Positions 59,920 to 64,000 of a stretch of 64,000 nt of DNA are shown in pieces. Under the pieces are notes generated by a model. The model was not told the DNA's origin. It was given only the letters and a program-made list of their open reading frames with translations, and did no database searches. Position 1 is the stretch's first letter. Every line of letters starts with the position of its first letter. The translations under genes and the position numbers were made by a program. This stretch comes from Caldilineaceae bacterium (GTDB lineage: Bacteria; Chloroflexota; Anaerolineae; Caldilineales; Caldilineaceae): NCBI GenBank assembly GCA_022824025.1, contig JAJEBF010000042.1, positions 1-64,000 on the forward strand. The letters are read 5' to 3'.

Positions 59920-61746
59920 ATGTCTCAACACGACCACTTCGAGGAAGAAGAGTTTGATACCCAATTTAACGGGCAAACCGTCCTGCGCCTGATACGCCAG
60001 GGCCTGGCGCACTGGCCCCTCATGTTCGGTTATCTCCTCGCCATGCTCCTCACCGCCACCATGGACGGCTTCCTGACCTTCGTCTCCATGAGAATAATTG
60101 ACGAGGGCATCCTCGCAGGCAATGCGGTCCTGCTCAATCAACTCGTCATCCAGTACGGCCTCGGCCTCCTGCTCGTGGCCATCGGCGTGATGGGCTTCAT
60201 CTTCTCCGCCGGACGCCTCGGCGAACGCGTCCAGTACGACCTGCGCAAAAGAATGTTCGCCCGTCTGCAGGACCTCTCTCTCTCCTACTACGACCGCACA
60301 CCGGTCGGCTGGCTGATGAGCCGCCTGACCTCCGATGCCACTCGCGCAGGGGAACTGGTCTCCTGGGGCTTCATGGATCTCGTTTGGGGCGCCGCCAGCA
60401 TCCTCATCTCCCTCGTCTTTATGGCAATGATCGACGTGAGAATGATGCTGATCCTGGTCGCCGTGGTCCCCATATTGATCGTGGTGTCCTTCCGCTTCAA
60501 AAAGAAGATCCTGGTCGAATACCGCGACGTGCGCAAAACAAACTCGAAAATCACCGGGGCCTACAACGAGAACATCACCGGGGTGCGCGTCGTCAAGTCT
60601 CTGCGCCGCGAAGAAGGCAACCTGGACGACTTCAAAGACGTGACCCGCACGATGTATCGCGCCGGATTCCGCGCCGCCTGGCTCTCCGCCCTCTTCCTTC
60701 CCGTGGTGCAGCTGATCAGCGCCGTCGGTGTATCCAGCATTGTTCTCTACGGCGGCTGGCAGTTTCAACTGGGGGCAACCACAATCGGCAGCATCCAGGC
60801 CTTCATCTTCTACATCACCTTCATGCTGTTCCCGATTCAGGAAATGGCGCGCGTCTACGCTGAAATGCAGCAGGCCATCGCCTCGGGCGAACGCATCTTC
60901 AGCCTCATAGACGCTGTGCCCGAGATTCAGGACCGCCCCGATGCCCAGCCTCCGCCAAACCTGCGCGGCGACATCGTCTTCGAAAATGTGAACTTCCAAT
61001 ACGAAGAAGAAAAACCTGTTCTGCGCGACTTCAGCCTGCACGTCAAACAGGGCGAGACCATCGCGCTGGTCGGCCCAACCGGCGCCGGCAAATCGACGAT
61101 CGTCAACCTCGTCTGCCGCTTCTACGAACCTTCACGCGGCCGCATCCTGATCAACGGCAAAGACTACACACAGTGGACCCTGCACGGCATTCACAGCCGC
61201 GTCGGTGTCGTCCTGCAGACCCCCTATCTCTTCACCGGATCGATCATGGAAAACCTGCGCTACGGCCGGCTCGACGCCGCCGATGAAGATGTCGTGAACG
61301 CCGCCAAGGTGGCCGGCGCCCATGAATTCATCGAGGAGCTGGAAGACGGCTATCACAGCAATGTGGGCGAGGGCGGCGTCCTTCTCTCACTTGGCCAGAC
61401 CCAACTCCTCAGCCTGGCCCGGGCAATCCTGGCCGATCCCGACATCTTCGTCATGGACGAAGCCACCAGCTCCGTCGACACCCTGACCGAGGCCCTCGTC
61501 CAGGACGCCATGGACGCCATCCTCGCGCGCCGCACCAGCTTCATCATCGCCCACCGCCTCTCGACCATCAGAAAGGCGGACCGGATCCTGGTCATCGACG
61601 ATGGCCGTATCGCTGAACAGGGCAACCACGCCCAGCTCATCCGTCTGAAAGGGCACTACTACAACCTCTATACAAAGCAGTTCCGCGACGAACGAATCGG
61701 GTCCGCGCAGCCCCTCCTCCAACCACAAAAACTCGTCTCCGCCTAG
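59920..61746 (+). CDS. ABC exporter half-transporter, catalytic subunit
   Basis: 608 residues, three bases after the first subunit. Six TM helices (~25-320), Walker A ALVGPTGAGKSTIVNLV, Walker B IFVMDEATSSVD with the catalytic Glu, and a deviating signature LSLGQTQLLSLARAIL where the first subunit has LSGGQ. The catalytic Glu here thus meets the canonical signature of the partner, and the deviant signature meets the Asp site, as in BmrCD/TM287-288-type heterodimers. Confidence 0.92.
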   Translation: MSQHDHFEEEEFDTQFNGQTVLRLIRQGLAHWPLMFGYLLAMLLTATMDGFLTFVSMRIIDEGILAGNAVLLNQLVIQYGLGLLLVAIGVMGFIFSAGRLGERVQYDLRKRMFARLQDLSLSYYDRTPVGWLMSRLTSDATRAGELVSWGFMDLVWGAASILISLVFMAMIDVRMMLILVAVVPILIVVSFRFKKKILVEYRDVRKTNSKITGAYNENITGVRVVKSLRREEGNLDDFKDVTRTMYRAGFRAAWLSALFLPVVQLISAVGVSSIVLYGGWQFQLGATTIGSIQAFIFYITFMLFPIQEMARVYAEMQQAIASGERIFSLIDAVPEIQDRPDAQPPPNLRGDIVFENVNFQYEEEKPVLRDFSLHVKQGETIALVGPTGAGKSTIVNLVCRFYEPSRGRILINGKDYTQWTLHGIHSRVGVVLQTPYLFTGSIMENLRYGRLDAADEDVVNAAKVAGAHEFIEELEDGYHSNVGEGGVLLSLGQTQLLSLARAILADPDIFVMDEATSSVDTLTEALVQDAMDAILARRTSFIIAHRLSTIRKADRILVIDDGRIAEQGNHAQLIRLKGHYYNLYTKQFRDERIGSAQPLLQPQKLVSA

Positions 61747-61763
61747 AACCCCAACCTCCCCTG

Positions 61764-61788
61764 TAGGGGCGCCCCTTGTGGGCGCCCT
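61764..61788. repeat. Palindromic intergenic repeat
   Basis: AGGGGCGCC and GGCGCCCT flank CCTTGTG, a stem-loop of the GTAGGGGCGCCCCTTGTGGG type often scattered between bacterial genes. It follows the exporter stop by ~18 bp and has no T-tract. Confidence 0.5.
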
Positions 61789-61886
61789 CCCCTTCGCTCC
61801 GCCATATCCCCGCCCCACGGCGCATCCCCCGCCCCGCCTCGCACTGACCACTGAACACTGACCACCCGGCCACTGCGTTCCCCCCC

Positions 61887-61915
61887 TTGACCAAAATTAC
61901 ATTCTCATATATACT
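61887..61915 (+). promoter_or_regulatory. Promoter of the thiamine operon
   Basis: TTGACC (61887-61892), 17-bp spacer, TATACT (61910-61915), just before the TPP riboswitch. Confidence 0.7.
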
Positions 61916-61970
61916 GCCCCTCACTGCGCGGCTACATAGCGCAACTGCACCTCAACAACCGAATCGCAAC

Positions 61971-62080
61971 CGGGAGCTCGGAAGAACTGGGCTGAGAAAT
62001 CTCCTTGTGCGTCCATCAGGCGTTCTGTGGAGATGACCGACAAACCTGATCCAGGTAATGCTGGCGTAGGAATCTCCGCG
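61971..62080 (+). ncRNA. TPP riboswitch (THI element)
   Basis: Canonical motifs are present in order: GGGCTGAGA (~61989-61997), a variable arm closed by AATCTCC/GGAGAT, then CCTGATCCAGGTAATGCTGG and CGTAGGAA. The 5' CGGGAG pairs with the 3' CTCCG to close P1. It leads into a terminator and thiamine transport genes, so TPP should lower expression by early termination. Confidence 0.95.
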
Positions 62081-62115
62081 ATTACACAACCAACCCTACA
62101 AGGATACCAACGCCA

Positions 62116-62139
62116 ACCGCCAATCAGGGCGGTTTTTTT
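62116..62139 (+). terminator. Intrinsic terminator of the TPP riboswitch
   Basis: ACCGCC (62116-62121) pairs with GGCGGT (62128-62133) around a six-base loop and is followed by seven T. It is the OFF-state platform. Confidence 0.85.
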
Positions 62140-62158
62140 GTTTTCAAAAGGAGTCAGA

Positions 62159-62455
62159 ATGTCCAACACTGTGAATGTCGATATCCAGGTTCTCCCCTCC
62201 ACCGGCCTCGACGTCTACGCGATTGTCGACAGGGCCATCGGCGTCATCCAGGCATCCGGCCTGAAATACGAAGTAGGCGCGCTCGGCACCACGGTTGAAG
62301 GTGATCTCGACAGCTGCCTCGAGGTAGCCAAAGCGGCCCATCGCGCCTGCTTCATCGCCGGCGTCGCCGGCGTCGTGACAATTATCAAGATCGGCGAAGC
62401 GGTTGGCGGCTCCTCCATCGAGGACAAGGTAGCAAAGTACCGCGGAGACGCCTGA
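62159..62455 (+). CDS. Thiamine-binding protein, MTH1187/YkoF-like
   Basis: 98 residues, preceded by AAAAGGAG. MSNTVNVDIQVLPSTGLDVYAIVDRAIGVIQASGLKYEVGALGTTVEGDLD is the ferredoxin-like thiamine-binding fold. In other bacteria this family is encoded with thiamine/HMP ABC transporters under TPP riboswitches, as here. It is cytoplasmic. Its stop overlaps the start of the permease. Confidence 0.85.
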   Translation: MSNTVNVDIQVLPSTGLDVYAIVDRAIGVIQASGLKYEVGALGTTVEGDLDSCLEVAKAAHRACFIAGVAGVVTIIKIGEAVGGSSIEDKVAKYRGDA

Positions 62456-63207
62456 TGCCAGCCGCGCGCTTTGCCTTCCCCGCCGCAGTCCTATTGACGC
62501 TTGCTCTCCTCTGGGAGCTCGCGGTCTGGGGATTTCAGGTGCCCAAATGGATCCTGCCTTCCCCCTCTGCCATCTGGCAGGCATTCTGGGAAATGCGCGC
62601 GCTGCTGGCCGTCCACGCCGCCCAGTCCATGCTCGAAGTCGCCATCGGGGTCAGTACCGCCGTCGCCGCCGGCGTTGCCGTCGCGGCCGCCATCAATTTC
62701 TCGCCCTGGCTGCGCCGCGCCGTCTATCCTCTCCTCGTGATCTCCCAGACCGTGCCCATCCTGGCCCTCGCCCCCCTTCTCATCATCTGGTTCGGCTTCG
62801 GCATCGCGCCCAAAGTGATCGTCGTCACCCTTTTCTGCTTCTTCCCCATCGCCATCAACACAAGTGACGGCCTGACCTCGACCGAACCGGAGCTCATCGA
62901 CCTCTTCCGCTCCATGGGCGCGACCTGGCTGCAGATCTGGCGGAAGGTGCGGCTGCCCGCCGCCCTGCCCTATTTCTTCTCCGGCCTCAAAATAGCCGCC
63001 ACCTACAGCGTTACCGGCGCCATCGTTGGCGAGTGGGTTGGCGCCAAACAGGGCCTCGGAATCTATATGCTCCGCTCATCCGCCGCTTTCCAGACCGCCC
63101 AGGTCTTTTCGGCCATCGCCATTACATCGCTCCTCAGTATCGCGCTGTTCCTTTCCGTCTTCGCGCTTGAACGCACAGTGATGCCGTGGCACTTTCAGGA
63201 ACGCTGA
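62455..63207 (+). CDS. thiX: ABC permease for thiamine precursor (ThiX-like)
   Basis: 250 residues with about six TM helices. The EAA loop is ELIDLFRSMGATWLQIWRKVRLPAALPYFFSGLKIA, of the SsuC/TauC/ThiX type. With the next gene it would import HMP, aminopyrimidine or thiamine. The ATPase is not in the window and probably lies downstream. Confidence 0.88.
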   Translation: MPAARFAFPAAVLLTLALLWELAVWGFQVPKWILPSPSAIWQAFWEMRALLAVHAAQSMLEVAIGVSTAVAAGVAVAAAINFSPWLRRAVYPLLVISQTVPILALAPLLIIWFGFGIAPKVIVVTLFCFFPIAINTSDGLTSTEPELIDLFRSMGATWLQIWRKVRLPAALPYFFSGLKIAATYSVTGAIVGEWVGAKQGLGIYMLRSSAAFQTAQVFSAIAITSLLSIALFLSVFALERTVMPWHFQER

Positions 63208-63263
63208 CCGAGGCTGCCGGCGCACGGCGGCCCCATGTCTGTAATTCTCTCAAGGAGGATACG

Positions 63264-64000
63264 ATGCGGAAACGACTGTACCGAACCCTACTCTGGATTC
63301 CAGCGCTGCTTGCCGCGGCGCTGGCAGCAGCCTGCGCGCCGGTCGCGCCCACTGCTAGCGACGCCCCCGCCCCCGCCGACGTCACCCTGCTCCTGGACTG
63401 GACCCCCAACACCAACCACACCGGCATCTACGTCGCCCAGGATATGGGCTGGTACGAGGAAGCCGGCCTCAATGTCGACATCGTCATACCTGGCGAGTCC
63501 GACGTGCATCAGGTCGTGGGCGCAGGCTCCGCCGATTTCGGCGTAAGCTACCAGGAAGGGGCCACCTTCGCACGCATTGAAGGCGTCCCCATCGTCTCCA
63601 TCGCCGCCGTCATCCAGCACAACACCTCCGGCTTTGCCTCGCGCAGCAGCGCCGGCATCGAGCAGCCCGCCGACCTGGCCGGTAAACGCTATGGCAGCTT
63701 TGGCTCACCCATCGAGTATCCAACCCTCGACCTGCTCATGAACTGCGCCGGCGGCGGAACCGCCGAAGAGATCGAGTTCATCGACGTCGGCTGGGCCGAC
63801 TTCCTCTCCATCACCGAAGCCGACCAGGTCGACTTTGCCTGGATCTACTATGCCTGGACCGGCATCAACGCGCAGCTCCAGGGCGTAGACCTCAACATCA
63901 TCATGCTCAAAGATTACCTGGAATGCATCCCCGACTACTACACGCCCATTCTCATCACCAGCGAAACTATGGTCGCCGACGATCCCGAAACCGTGCGCGC
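63264..64000 (+). CDS. thiY: NMT1/THI5-type substrate-binding lipoprotein (ThiY-like), 3' end outside window
   Basis: At least 245 residues, ATG with AGGAGG 5 nt upstream. Lipobox LLAAALAAAC. LLLDWTPNTNHTGIYVAQDMGWYEEAGLNVDIV is the ThiY/THI5 start, binding pyrimidine precursors of thiamine. GSFGSPIEYPTLDLLMNCAG and WADFLSI follow. The frame runs off the right edge. Confidence 0.9.
   Translation, partial: MRKRLYRTLLWIPALLAAALAAACAPVAPTASDAPAPADVTLLLDWTPNTNHTGIYVAQDMGWYEEAGLNVDIVIPGESDVHQVVGAGSADFGVSYQEGATFARIEGVPIVSIAAVIQHNTSGFASRSSAGIEQPADLAGKRYGSFGSPIEYPTLDLLMNCAGGGTAEEIEFIDVGWADFLSITEADQVDFAWIYYAWTGINAQLQGVDLNIIMLKDYLECIPDYYTPILITSETMVADDPETVR

Noticed and set aside
61971..62160. Small coding frame from 62027 across the riboswitch
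   Set aside because: The sequence is the TPP aptamer and terminator; the thiamine-binding gene begins at 62159 with a strong ribosome site.

Overview
The window looks like a chromosomal stretch of a GC-rich member of the Chloroflexota (Anaerolineae/Caldilineae-like). This is an inference from gene content: an isopentenyl phosphate kinase, menaquinone-type genes, an Opp/Dpp importer with a Cys-anchored lipoprotein, class A PBP, PQQ-type sugar dehydrogenases fused to cytochrome c, and frequent GTG/TTG starts. No rRNA, tRNA or CRISPR array was recognised.

Layout. 1-1250: end of a gene of unknown function, then a decanucleotide tandem-repeat tract. 1276-13961 (+): a membrane-spanning propeller-AAA ATPase sensor and a soluble AAA partner, menG and a second methyltransferase, a class A penicillin-binding protein, surE, a PH-like membrane protein and a dolichyl-phosphate-type glycosyltransferase. 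14048-22589: a CPBP protease (-), then a promoter and two-hairpin leader before acyl-CoA dehydrogenase-etfB-etfA, thrC, trmB and an OLD-family ATPase/nuclease (+). 22639-32454 (-): membrane protein, UbiA prenyltransferase, GT39-like transferase, FecR-like protein, TPR, small protein, HEAT, zinc-ribbon/LysM protein and rseP. 33116-38565 (-): isopentenyl phosphate kinase, selA, rfbC, hisG(short)-hisZ and an FmdB zinc ribbon, with a likely promoter and an 18-bp palindrome at the head. 38911-40622: a degenerate element with a second decamer tract (inverted relative to the first) and a frameshifted homologue of the gene at the left edge, bounded by ~90-bp imperfect direct repeats.

40724-47125 (+) is a cobalamin regulon: consensus promoter, cobalamin riboswitch, btuF-cobS-cobU-btuC-btuD-pduO and a 2Fe-2S ferredoxin. 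47104-56887 (-) holds a lipoprotein cytochrome c, an Opp/Dpp-type importer (oppC, oppB, oppA), an SDR dehydrogenase and two tandem PQQ-type sugar dehydrogenase-cytochrome c fusions, a plausible unit for uptake and periplasmic oxidation of substrates. 57318-61746 (+) is a promoter, a structured leader with two overlapping small ORFs and an intrinsic terminator, then a heterodimeric ABC exporter with one degenerate ATP site. 61887-64000 (+) is a thiamine regulon: promoter, TPP riboswitch with terminator, a thiamine-binding protein, an ABC permease and a truncated THI5/NMT1-type lipoprotein.

The most unusual items are the propeller-TM-AAA sensor with its AAA partner, the leader RNA before the ABC exporter, and the paired decamer-repeat elements.
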